NCBI RefSeq assembly: GCF_014863405.1
Contig: NZ_JACZZA010000015.1
Location: 56,931-120,930, forward strand
Reading direction: 5' to 3'
Length of the DNA: 64,000 bases
From: Dyella acidiphila
GTDB taxonomy: Bacteria > Pseudomonadota > Gammaproteobacteria > Xanthomonadales > Rhodanobacteraceae
The first letter of the stretch is position 1, and the number at the start of each line of letters is the position of its first letter. The translations under genes and the position numbers were made by a program. Under the pieces are notes generated by a model. The model was not told the origin of the DNA and ran no database searches. It saw only the letters and a program-made list of their open reading frames with translations. Below, in pieces: positions 56,393 to 64,000 of the stretch.

Positions 56393-58267
56393 ATGCGCCG
56401 ACTGCTACTCACCCTTGTCTTGATGCTGTGCGCCGGCCTGGCACAGGCGGCCGTGCTGGCGCCGGCCAAGCCCGACTTTATCGTGCTGACCTATCACAAC
56501 GTGCGCGATGACGTGGATCCGCTGGGCGATCACGATGCGGATGCGATCAGCACCGATCACCTGATTGCCCAGTTCGACTGGCTCAAGAGCAACGGCTACC
56601 ACATGGTCAGCCTGGAGCAGGTGGTGCAGGCCGCGCGTGGCGGGCCGGCCTTGCCTGCGCACGCAGTACTGCTCACCTTCGACGACGGCCTGGAATCGTT
56701 CTACACGCGCGTGTATCCCTTGCTGCGCGCGTACAACTACCCGGCGGTTTCGGCATTGGTCGGGTCCTGGATCGATATGCCGGCGGGCCAGCAGATGGCC
56801 TACAACGGCGCGCAGTGCACGCGCGACTGCTTTATGAGCTGGGATCAGGTGCGCGAGATCCAGAAATCCGGCCTGGTGGAATTCGCCTCGCATACCTGGC
56901 AGTTGCATATGGGTATTCCCGGCAATCCGCAGAACAACCAGATGCCGTCGGTGACCACCCTGCGTTACGACATGGACGGCCATCGCTACGAAAGCGAGAA
57001 CGACTACATCGCGCGCCTGCGCACCGATCTGCAGCACAGCTCCGACGAAATCGCCAAGGAAATCGGCCATCGTCCGCGCGCGATCGTGTGGCCTTACGGT
57101 TCGTACAACAAGATTGCCGTGCAGGTCGCCGCCAGCGTGGGCATGCCGCTGTCCTTCAGCCTGGGCGACCAGTTGCCCGACGGCCAGATCGACAGCACCA
57201 TTCCGCGCCTTCTGATCAGCGGCAATATCAGCGCCAATCGCCTGGGCTGGCTGATCCGCCACCAGCAGCGCACCGATCCGGTACGCGCGGTGCAGGTGGA
57301 TCTGGACTATGTCTACGATCCCGATCCGAAGCAGCAGGAGCGCAACCTGTCCGTGCTGCTCGACCGCATCAAGCGCATGCAGCCGACGCAGGTGTGGCTG
57401 CAGGCCTATGCCGATCCGAAGGGCGATGGCGTAGCCGAGGCCGTGTATTTCCCCAGCCGCCATCTGCCGATGCGCGCCGACTTGTTCTCGCGCGTGGAGT
57501 GGCAGCTGCGCACGCGTGCCGGCGTGCGGGTTTATGCGTGGATGCCGGTGCTGGCCTTCCGTTTCCCGGATGCGCCGCAACTGCCGTCGCTGGCCGGCGA
57601 GCCCAAGCCCGGCGGCGATCACTACCGGCTGGCGCCGTGGGATCCGCGCGTCAAGCAATGGATCGGCGATGTCTACGAAGATCTCGCCATGCATGCGGAC
57701 GAAGCCGGCCTGCTGTTCTCCGACGATGCGTATCTGCGCGATACCGACAACCTTGGTCCCTGGGCCGGCATGTCGCCCGCGCAACGCACCGAGGCACTGA
57801 TCGATTTCACCCACGCGCTGGCCGAGCGTGTGCGCCGCTGGCGCCCGCAGATCAAGACGGCACGCAATATCTACACGCGTCCGATTTTTGATCCGGCGGC
57901 CGAAGCGTGGTTTGCGCAAAGCCTGCCCGCGTTCCTGGCCGGCTATGACCTCACTGCAATCATGGCCATGCCCCAGCTGGATCAGCAAAGCGATCGCCGT
58001 TCCTGGTACCGCGAATTGGTGGCGCGTGTGAAAGCGCAACCGAACGGACTGGATCGCGCCCTGTTCGAACTGGCCTCACACGACTGGCGCAACGACCAGC
58101 CGATCGACGAGGCGCGCATGGACGACCGGATCGAACTGCTGCAGACGGAGGGCGTGCGTCATCTGGGCTACTACCCGGACGATTTCATCAAGAACCAGCC
58201 GCGGCTGAACCTCGTTCGGCCATCGATCTCGGCTGCCGACTATCCCTACCCGGAGCCATCACGATGA
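56393..58267 (+). CDS. pgaB: Poly-beta-1,6-N-acetylglucosamine N-deacetylase PgaB
   Basis: The 624-residue periplasmic protein has a CE4 deacetylase domain (about 27-280, TFDDG with Asp97-Asp98, metal ligands His167 and His172, WPYGSYN) and a C-terminal glycoside-hydrolase-like domain (about 300-610, LFSDDAYLRD). It partly deacetylates PNAG before export through PgaA. The signal region reads LMLCAGLAQA. The residue before Cys is Leu, so it lacks a canonical lipobox, unlike E. coli PgaB. GGGGAGAG precedes ATG 56393. Confidence 0.93.
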   Translation: MRRLLLTLVLMLCAGLAQAAVLAPAKPDFIVLTYHNVRDDVDPLGDHDADAISTDHLIAQFDWLKSNGYHMVSLEQVVQAARGGPALPAHAVLLTFDDGLESFYTRVYPLLRAYNYPAVSALVGSWIDMPAGQQMAYNGAQCTRDCFMSWDQVREIQKSGLVEFASHTWQLHMGIPGNPQNNQMPSVTTLRYDMDGHRYESENDYIARLRTDLQHSSDEIAKEIGHRPRAIVWPYGSYNKIAVQVAASVGMPLSFSLGDQLPDGQIDSTIPRLLISGNISANRLGWLIRHQQRTDPVRAVQVDLDYVYDPDPKQQERNLSVLLDRIKRMQPTQVWLQAYADPKGDGVAEAVYFPSRHLPMRADLFSRVEWQLRTRAGVRVYAWMPVLAFRFPDAPQLPSLAGEPKPGGDHYRLAPWDPRVKQWIGDVYEDLAMHADEAGLLFSDDAYLRDTDNLGPWAGMSPAQRTEALIDFTHALAERVRRWRPQIKTARNIYTRPIFDPAAEAWFAQSLPAFLAGYDLTAIMAMPQLDQQSDRRSWYRELVARVKAQPNGLDRALFELASHDWRNDQPIDEARMDDRIELLQTEGVRHLGYYPDDFIKNQPRLNLVRPSISAADYPYPEPSR

Positions 58268-59514
58268 TCGGTGGCATCATTCATATCCTCCTTGCGTTTG
58301 CCTTCTTTTATCCACTGGCGATGTCCTTGCTGTGGATGAGCGGCGGACTGCTCTACTTCCTGCGCTGGGAACGGCGCGAACCCGCGCGCGTGAAGCCGCC
58401 GTCACTCGCCTCGTACCCGATGGTGTCGCTGATCGTGCCTTGCCATAACGAGGGCGAGCAGGTGCGCGAGACCATCGCGAACCTGGCCGACCAGACCTGG
58501 CCGGATTTCGAGATCATCGCGGTGAACGACGGTTCCACCGACGACACCGGCCCCCAGCTCGACGAGCTGATGAAGGTGTATCCGCAGCTGCGCGTGATCC
58601 ATCTGTCCAGCAACCAGGGCAAGGCGATGGGCCTGCGCACGGCCACGCTGGCGGCGAAGGGCGATTACCTGGTGTGCGTGGACGGCGATGCCTTGCTTGA
58701 TCGCTATGCCACCCACTGGCTGATGACGCATCTGCTGTCCAGTTCGCGCGTAGGTGCGGTGACCGGCAATCCGCGCATCCGCAACCGCTCCACCTTGCTG
58801 GGCAAGCTGCAGGTGGGCGAGTTCTCTTCGATCATCGGCCTGATCAAGCGCGCACAGCGTGTATACGGACGCATCTTCACCGTCTCCGGTGTAATTGCCG
58901 CCTTCCGCAAAGTGGCGCTGCACGATGTCGGCTACTGGAACACCGACATGGTGACCGAAGACATCGACGTGAGCTGGCGCCTGCAGATGCGCCATTGGGA
59001 AATCCGCTACGAACCGAATGCGATGTGCTGGATCCTGATGCCGGAAACCTTGCGCGGCCTGTGGAAGCAGCGCCTACGCTGGGCGCAGGGCGGCTCGGAA
59101 GTGCTGCTGCGCTATGCGACCAAGCTGATGCGCTGGCGCCAGCGGCGCATGTGGATGGTGGCGGCGGAATACCTGATCAGCATGATCTGGTCGTATGTGA
59201 TGGCGTTAATGGTGACGCTGTGGCTGCTCGGCATGGTGCTGCCGCTGCCGCCGTCGCTGCATGTGCCGACCTTGCTGCCGCAGTGGAACGGCGTGGTGCT
59301 GGGCATCATCTGCATGCTGCAGTTCCTGATCAGCCTGCTGATCGACCGCCGCTACGAAAAACGTATCGGACGCAATTACTACTGGATGATCTGGTACCCG
59401 ATTGCGTTCTGGATGCTTACCACCGCCACCTCGGTGGTGGCGCTGCCCAAAGCCATGTTCAAGCGGCGCGGTACGCGCGCCGTATGGACCAGTCCCGACC
59501 GAGGTGTGCGATGA
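58264..59514 (+). CDS. pgaC: PNAG synthase glycosyltransferase PgaC
   Basis: The 416-residue inner-membrane GT2 synthase has N-terminal helices (about 3-33), nucleotide-binding NDGSTDD (88-94), DGDALLD (140-146, metal-binding DxD), the acceptor motif TEDIDVSW, and QRLRW in KQRLRWAQGG. C-terminal helices follow. It polymerises UDP-GlcNAc and needs PgaD. In E. coli c-di-GMP binding to PgaC-PgaD activates it. It overlaps pgaB by four bases. Confidence 0.95.
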   Translation: MIGGIIHILLAFAFFYPLAMSLLWMSGGLLYFLRWERREPARVKPPSLASYPMVSLIVPCHNEGEQVRETIANLADQTWPDFEIIAVNDGSTDDTGPQLDELMKVYPQLRVIHLSSNQGKAMGLRTATLAAKGDYLVCVDGDALLDRYATHWLMTHLLSSSRVGAVTGNPRIRNRSTLLGKLQVGEFSSIIGLIKRAQRVYGRIFTVSGVIAAFRKVALHDVGYWNTDMVTEDIDVSWRLQMRHWEIRYEPNAMCWILMPETLRGLWKQRLRWAQGGSEVLLRYATKLMRWRQRRMWMVAAEYLISMIWSYVMALMVTLWLLGMVLPLPPSLHVPTLLPQWNGVVLGIICMLQFLISLLIDRRYEKRIGRNYYWMIWYPIAFWMLTTATSVVALPKAMFKRRGTRAVWTSPDRGVR

Positions 59515-59939
59515 AAGCCGATCCCATCATCAACTTCCCGGAGCGCCAGCAGCCGCTGCAACGCCTTACCTCCGGCGTGATCACCATGCTGGCCTGGACC
59601 CTGTGGATCTCGCTGTGGCTGCCGCTGCTGACCCTGCTGGCGTGGCTGCTGGGCCTGCAGGATATGTACATCAAGCTGGGCCTGGATCATCCCTTCCGCG
59701 CGGCCGGCGACCTGGCGATGGTGTTGCCGTTGGCCATGGTGGCGGCGCTGTCGCTGGGGGCCTGGGCCTTCTACAACCGCATGCGTTTTGCCGGCAAGCA
59801 GAAGCGCCGTGCCAATCGCGTCGTCGATATCAAGGAAATGGCGCCGGCACTGGATGCCTCGCTGCATACCGCCCAGCAGTTGCGCGCCAGCCGCCGTGCG
59901 GTGGTGCATTTCAACGAGCAGGGCGGTTTGTATCTGTAA
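59511..59939 (+). CDS. pgaD: PNAG synthase accessory membrane protein PgaD
   Basis: The 142-residue protein has two transmembrane helices (about 20-46 and 65-88) and a charged cytoplasmic tail, the size and topology of PgaD. It starts at ATG 59511, overlapping the pgaC stop by four bases, so pgaBCD are translationally coupled. It forms the c-di-GMP-responsive synthase with PgaC. Confidence 0.87.
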   Translation: MKADPIINFPERQQPLQRLTSGVITMLAWTLWISLWLPLLTLLAWLLGLQDMYIKLGLDHPFRAAGDLAMVLPLAMVAALSLGAWAFYNRMRFAGKQKRRANRVVDIKEMAPALDASLHTAQQLRASRRAVVHFNEQGGLYL

Positions 59940-59954
59940 GCGCAGGAGCGCGCT

Positions 59955-61445
59955 TCAGACCGTGCGTTCCACCCGGTTGCGACCGTTGCGCTTGGCCGCG
60001 TAGAGCGCGCGGTCGGCGGCGGAGATCAGGTCGTTCGGCTGCGCGCCTTCGGTCGGTACCACGCAGGCGACACCGATGCTGATGGTGACGTAGCGGGTGG
60101 GGCTGTCATCGTGCGGCAGCTGCAGCCGGCTCAGTTGTTTGCACAGGCGCATGGCGACATTGCCGGCGCCCGCGCCGGGTGTATTCGGCAGCACCAGCAC
60201 GAATTCCTCGCCGCCATAGCGGGCCAGCATATCGGCCGGGCGCTTCAGCGCCTGCTGCAACACGCTGGCGACTTCGCGCAGGCAGGCGTCGCCGGCAAGA
60301 TGTCCGTAGCGATCGTTGTATTGCTTGAACAGATCGATATCGGCCAGCAGCAGGGAAATTGCCTGCTGGCTGCGCAAGGCCAGCCGCCATTCGCGCTCCA
60401 GCGCTTCTTCGAACGCACGCCGGTTCGGCACCCCGGTAAGGCCATCGCGCAACGCCATCTCGGCGAACATGCGCCGATCCCGGCGCAGCACGTCGGCGGT
60501 TTCGATCTGCTGCACCTGGCTGAGGATGCTGCGCAATCCGTAGCCCAGCACGGCAATGATCACGCCGGCTACGCCCAGGGTGAATTGCTGGCGCAACAGC
60601 AGGATCGCGATCACCAGCACCGCCAGCGCCAGCAGCAACGGGCTGCCGCTGCGCACGAATCGCACCAGGCCCAGCGGCGGATTCAGGCCGCGCGACAACC
60701 GCGAGGGACCGAGCCACGCCAATGCCATCAGCAGCAGGAACGGCGCATCGGCGACCAGGTCGTAATGACTGCCGATGTTTTGCGCCACATCCAGCGCGAC
60801 ATGGTGGTTGTAATAGGCGGCGACCAGCGCATAGGTCGAAGTGAAGGCGGTCAGCACACCGAAGAAATGACGGCGTGCGACCGTGTCGGAAGAAAGAAAG
60901 CGGATGGCGGTGGTGAAGGCCAGAAACGCGTTTTCCATATCGAACATGTCGGCGATCACATGCGCCGCCATCGGATTGGCCGCGCCCTGCAGGCTGACCC
61001 AGGAAAACATCATGGCGAAATACAGATAGCCCAGGGTGATCACCAGCACCGCATCGATCACCCGCTGCAGACGGCTGCCGGCATCGCCGCCGACGGTGGC
61101 CACGGCATAGAAGATCGGCACGCCATACAGCACGTAGAACAACATGCTGCCGCCCGGTGCGGCATTGCTGTTGGCGAAGAACAGATCCTCCTGCATGCTG
61201 ATGACCATGCCGGCCGTCCACAGCACCAGGCTGGCCGCCAGCAGGCTCCAGCCGCGCGACAGCCCAAAGCCTTCGATCTTGCCGCGCCAGATCACCGCCG
61301 CCAGCGCCAGCAATGGGGCGGCGATCAGGAACGTATACGACGCGGCGATGGCATGGATTCCCGCAAAGGAAATCATCGCGCCGTGCAGCAGCACGAACGC
61401 GGTAGCGAGCAGCACTGTCAAGGGGGCGGCGATGGCCTTGGGCAT
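59955..61445 (-). CDS. Membrane-bound GGDEF diguanylate cyclase
   Basis: The 496-residue protein has a polytopic N-terminal half of about eight to ten helices (a MASE-like sensor) and a C-terminal GGDEF domain. The active-site loop is GGEEF at 411-415, and the inhibitory I-site RPAD at 402-405 has the usual spacing. It should make c-di-GMP with product feedback. It converges on pgaD with only 15 bp between stops. c-di-GMP activates PgaCD allosterically in E. coli, so it is a strong candidate for local control of PNAG synthesis. The sensed signal is unknown. Confidence 0.93.
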   Translation of the reverse strand: MPKAIAAPLTVLLATAFVLLHGAMISFAGIHAIAASYTFLIAAPLLALAAVIWRGKIEGFGLSRGWSLLAASLVLWTAGMVISMQEDLFFANSNAAPGGSMLFYVLYGVPIFYAVATVGGDAGSRLQRVIDAVLVITLGYLYFAMMFSWVSLQGAANPMAAHVIADMFDMENAFLAFTTAIRFLSSDTVARRHFFGVLTAFTSTYALVAAYYNHHVALDVAQNIGSHYDLVADAPFLLLMALAWLGPSRLSRGLNPPLGLVRFVRSGSPLLLALAVLVIAILLLRQQFTLGVAGVIIAVLGYGLRSILSQVQQIETADVLRRDRRMFAEMALRDGLTGVPNRRAFEEALEREWRLALRSQQAISLLLADIDLFKQYNDRYGHLAGDACLREVASVLQQALKRPADMLARYGGEEFVLVLPNTPGAGAGNVAMRLCKQLSRLQLPHDDSPTRYVTISIGVACVVPTEGAQPNDLISAADRALYAAKRNGRNRVERTV

Positions 61446-61526
61446 GCCCGATTACCTTAGAGCCTGTTCGCCCCATTGGCGAGGCCCCGATGCATGTGCC
61501 CGATCATGCAGCCATGCAGGGATGGC

Positions 61527-62438
61527 CTATGTGATGGCCGCGTTGCTGTCCTTCACAAAATCCACGAAGGCACGCAGTGGCGCAGGCAGATGGCGATGGC
61601 CGGGGTAGTAGAGGAAGGGCCCTGAGAAGTTCTGCCACCATTCCTGCAGCAGCGGTTCCAGCGCACCGCTGTCCAGATGCGGGCGCAGCATGTCTTCGTA
61701 CAGATGGATCACGCCGAGCCCGGCCACGGCGGCGCTGACTGCAAGATCGACCGCGGCGCCCAGCCGGACCAGCAGCGGCCCGCTCGGGTCGATGCGGATC
61801 AGTTCGTCATCGCGCTCGAACTCCCACGGCGGAATGGCGCCGCTGGCGAACTGGCCGCGCAGGCAGGCATGCGAGAGCAGGTCGCGCGGATGCTGCGGCC
61901 GGCCGTGCGCATCCAGATAGGCCGGCGCCGCCGCGGTGGCGAAGCGCTGCAGGCGCGGGCCGATCGGGATGGCGATCATGTCCTGTTCCAGCCGCTCGTC
62001 GTAGCGGATGCCGGCATCGCAGCCGGCCGCGAGCAAGTCGACGAAACTGTCTTCCACCACCACTTCGACCCGGATATCGGGATAGCGCTTCATAAAGGCG
62101 GCGAGCAGGGGCGGCAGTACGATGCGCGCCACCCCTGCCGGCACGTTGAGCTTGAGGGTGCCGGCGGGCTTGTCGCGGAAGCCGTTGAGCACGTCCAGCG
62201 CCGCTTCCATCTCGGCCAGGGCCGGCGCCAGCCGCTCGATCAGGCGCGCGCCCGCCTCGGTCGGTGCCACGCTGCGGGTGGTGCGGTTGAGCAGGCGCAT
62301 GCCCAGCTTCAGCTCCAGCCGGCGCACGGCGGTGCTGAGGCTGGAGGCGGAGACGCCGCCGGCACGCGCGGCGTCGCGGAATCCGCCGGCACGGGCGACG
62401 GCAAGGAAGGCGGCGAGATCGTTGAATTCCAGGGCCAT
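61527..62438 (-). CDS. LysR-type transcriptional regulator
   Basis: The 303-residue product has an N-terminal winged helix (FLAVARAGGFRDAARAGGVSASSLSTAVRRLE, about 9-42) and a periplasmic-binding-like effector domain. It is of the class that regulates adjacent reductases. The start MALEFND at 62438 is preferred over 62474 from family alignment. It is divergent from the aldo/keto reductase at 62673, the standard arrangement for LysR control of a target. The effector is unknown. Confidence 0.9.
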   Translation of the reverse strand: MALEFNDLAAFLAVARAGGFRDAARAGGVSASSLSTAVRRLELKLGMRLLNRTTRSVAPTEAGARLIERLAPALAEMEAALDVLNGFRDKPAGTLKLNVPAGVARIVLPPLLAAFMKRYPDIRVEVVVEDSFVDLLAAGCDAGIRYDERLEQDMIAIPIGPRLQRFATAAAPAYLDAHGRPQHPRDLLSHACLRGQFASGAIPPWEFERDDELIRIDPSGPLLVRLGAAVDLAVSAAVAGLGVIHLYEDMLRPHLDSGALEPLLQEWWQNFSGPFLYYPGHRHLPAPLRAFVDFVKDSNAAIT

Positions 62439-62553
62439 TGTTTGATTATTCGCACAACCCGTGCACATTGCCATGGATTATCTGACAAAGGCTTGTGCTG
62501 CATAGTGATCGAGCCCCGAGGTTTGTCCGCTGTTTCTGGAGGGCGGTAACAGG

Positions 62554-62575
62554 CCTCGCCGGAGTGACGGCGAGG
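62554..62575. promoter_or_regulatory. Inverted repeat in the LysR/aldo-keto reductase promoter region
   Basis: CCTCGCCG, 6 bases, CGGCGAGG lies about 100 bp before the reductase start. It may be an operator or a REP-like hairpin. No obvious T-N11-A LysR box stood out. Confidence 0.4.
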
Positions 62576-62672
62576 TGATTTTGAAGACCAGAACCACGTA
62601 ACGGCTTGCTGCGGACTGCAGGCGCACGCGCAGGCAAACCTCAGGCTCGAATCCCTTACCCAGGAGATCCCC

Positions 62673-63563
62673 ATGTCCAAGCTTTCCACCGCCGCCGGCA
62701 CTTATCCGCTGGCTGGCCGCCCCGTCAATCGCATGGGCTACGGCGCCATGCAGCTCGCCGGCCCCGGCGTATTCGGTCCGCCCAAGGATCATGTCGCCGC
62801 CATCGCCGTGCTGCGCGAAGCCGTGGCTGCCGGCGTCGACCATATCGATACCAGCGACTTCTACGGCCCGCACGTCACCAACCAGCTGATACGCGAAGCG
62901 CTGCATCCGTATGCCAATGATCTGCTGATCGTCACCAAGCTCGGTGCGGTGCGCGGCAGTGCGGGCGAGTGGCTGCCGGCGTCGGAGCCGCAGGACATCG
63001 AGCGCGGCGTGCACGACAACCTGCGCAACCTCGGCCTGGATGTGCTCGACGTGGTCAACATGCGCATCATGGGCAGCATCCATGCACCCAGCGAAGGCTC
63101 GATCGCACGCCAGGTGGAAGCACTGGCCAAGCTGCAGCAGCAAGGACTGGTACGGCATATCGGCCTGAGCAATGTCACCTCTGTCCAGGTCGCCGAAGCG
63201 CAGGGCATCGCGTCCATCGTGTGCGTGCAGAACCAGTACAACCTGGTGCAGCGCGCGGACGATGCGCTGGTGGATGAGCTGGCCGGGAAGGGCATTGCCT
63301 ACGTGCCGTTTTTCCCGCTGGGCGGCTTCACTCCGATTCAATCCTCGGCGCTTTCCGCTATTGCCAAGAAGCTGGACGCGACACCGATGCAAGTGGCGCT
63401 TGCCTGGCTGCTGCGGCGCGCACCGAACATTCTGCTGATTCCGGGAACGTCATCGCTGGCGCATCTACGCGAAAATCTTGCTGCCGCGGAGCTGCGTTTG
63501 ACTGACGATGTGCTGGCCGAACTGGCATCGCTGGTACAGGAAGGTGATCAGCCGTCGCATTAG
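62673..63563 (+). CDS. Aldo/keto reductase
   Basis: The 296-residue TIM-barrel oxidoreductase has the catalytic tetrad regions IDTSDFYG (Asp, Tyr) and VTKLG (Lys). GLSNVT and a C-terminal cofactor region IPGTSSLAHLRENLAA are also present, typical of NADPH-dependent AKRs of the YajO/IolS type. It is probably controlled by the divergent LysR regulator. The substrate is unknown. Confidence 0.92.
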   Translation: MSKLSTAAGTYPLAGRPVNRMGYGAMQLAGPGVFGPPKDHVAAIAVLREAVAAGVDHIDTSDFYGPHVTNQLIREALHPYANDLLIVTKLGAVRGSAGEWLPASEPQDIERGVHDNLRNLGLDVLDVVNMRIMGSIHAPSEGSIARQVEALAKLQQQGLVRHIGLSNVTSVQVAEAQGIASIVCVQNQYNLVQRADDALVDELAGKGIAYVPFFPLGGFTPIQSSALSAIAKKLDATPMQVALAWLLRRAPNILLIPGTSSLAHLRENLAAAELRLTDDVLAELASLVQEGDQPSH

Positions 63564-63868
63564 TACTCTGATTAGCGAATCGGATGATTGGCATCGACGC
63601 ATAAGGCGCTGGAAAGTTCGAGGTTTTCAGATATGCCTCGGATCGCCAAGCTCCAGAAAATTCGTGTTCATTGGCGACCATCGCCGCAGCTACGCTTCGT
63701 GTTTCACGAATTCGGACTTGTTCCGCGAAGCGACTGCACATGCCCGAGGCGTACGGCCAATCTGGTAAGCCCCTGGCTGGCTCCGCAGCCTCCTTCAGCA
63801 TGCGCGTGCCCGGTCGGCACGCGCTGCGTTTTTCCTTGCTATCGGTATCGAGTTCGGTAGCCATTGAG
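63564..63868. other. Non-coding stretch next to an insertion element
   Basis: There is no recognisable gene. Overlapping ORFs on both strands here (for example 63588-63860 and 63358-63864) resemble no family known to me and overlap each other. The AT content looks a little higher than in neighbouring genes. It may be a remnant associated with the insertion element that follows. Confidence 0.5.
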
Positions 63869-64000
63869 TGGCCTGCACTAACTGGTCCAGATGTAGGGTT
63901 AGTTTAAGCAGCGAGCTTCAGATGTACATCCTGGATGGCTGGCAGGACAGCTTCAGGAGCCGGTGGCCGATAATTCAACGCGCTATGCGGCCGAACCGTG
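63869..64000 (-). mobile_element. End of an insertion sequence, probably IS3 family
   Basis: The element contains the 3' end of a transposase gene and about 35 bp of terminal sequence beginning tggcctgcactaactggtcc. IS3-type ends begin with TG, which fits base 63869. The rest of the element lies beyond the window. The second end and target duplication cannot be seen. Confidence 0.55.
63904..64000 (-). CDS. Integrase-core transposase, C-terminal end (partial)
   Basis: The last 31 codons plus stop are present on the minus strand. They include RPHSALNYRPPAPEA, the conserved tail of IS3-type integrase-core (rve) transposases, and end with HLKLAA. The DDE residues are outside the window. It is probably an intact transposase cut by the window edge, but this cannot be tested here. 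Confidence 0.85.
   Translation of the reverse strand, partial: TVRPHSALNYRPPAPEAVLPAIQDVHLKLAA

Noticed and set aside
63358..63864. 168-codon reverse ORF after the aldo/keto reductase
   Set aside because: Nearly half of it overlaps the reductase gene on the other strand, and the rest shows no family resemblance.

Overview
The window is a GC-rich, gene-dense piece of a gammaproteobacterial chromosome. Several things point to the Xanthomonadales/Lysobacterales, probably a Rhodanobacteraceae genus such as Dyella, Rhodanobacter or Frateuria: the NAD-type isocitrate dehydrogenase, the endonuclease-type MutL, the gene neighbourhoods and the interspersed palindromic repeats. This assignment is inferred from protein sequence and gene order only. 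Many blocks keep the order seen in Escherichia coli: bcp-gcvR/dapA-bamC, pcnB-folK, panBCD, queG/nnr-tsaE-ami-mutL, rplU-rpmA-obgE, rpsT/murJ-ribF-ileS-lspA.

Layout. 1-4661 (minus strand): the phosphate-response pair phoB-phoR followed by the 5' part of ppk, then a BepA-type periplasmic protease. 4779-6783: glutaredoxin with an AhpD-like partner, then isocitrate dehydrogenase. 6848-11644 (minus): an ECF41-type sigma factor with its AhpD-like target gene, an LpxO-like lipid A hydroxylase, thiD, and a PIN-PhoH ATPase. 11715-14509: bcp, gcvR, dapA, bamC. 14653-19384: fdxA, tRNA-Glu, pcnB-folK, panBCD. 19504-26160: queG, nnr-tsaE-amidase-mutL. 26245-33490: assorted metabolic genes, including two crotonases, an FKBP isomerase, a CoA-type Nudix hydrolase, a sulfurtransferase and a DUF4139 protein. 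33487-39119: uvrA, rplU-rpmA-obgE. 39295-44828: a three-gene SMC-like operon (jetA/mksF, jetB/mksE, jetC/mksB) without the nuclease gene jetD. 44929-47342: a Tat-exported asparaginase, cutC, rpsT. 47626-53914: murJ, ribF, ileS, lspA. 54357-61445: a complete pgaABCD exopolysaccharide operon and a convergent membrane GGDEF cyclase. 61527-64000: a LysR regulator with a divergent aldo/keto reductase, then the tail of a transposase.

Points most worth attention. (1) The SMC-like operon has the gene content and order of a Wadjet anti-plasmid system but no JetD nuclease subunit nearby. (2) A 24-codon leader peptide ending in four Ile codons, followed by mutually exclusive hairpins, lies between ribF and ileS and suggests Ile-tRNA-dependent control of isoleucyl-tRNA synthetase. 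(3) Two promoters of the ECF41 type, each with a 16-bp spacer, precede the ECF41 sigma gene and its neighbour. (4) A perfect CRP/Clp half-site pair lies upstream of the PNAG operon, next to a diguanylate cyclase gene. (5) At least three families of interspersed palindromic repeats occupy gene ends.
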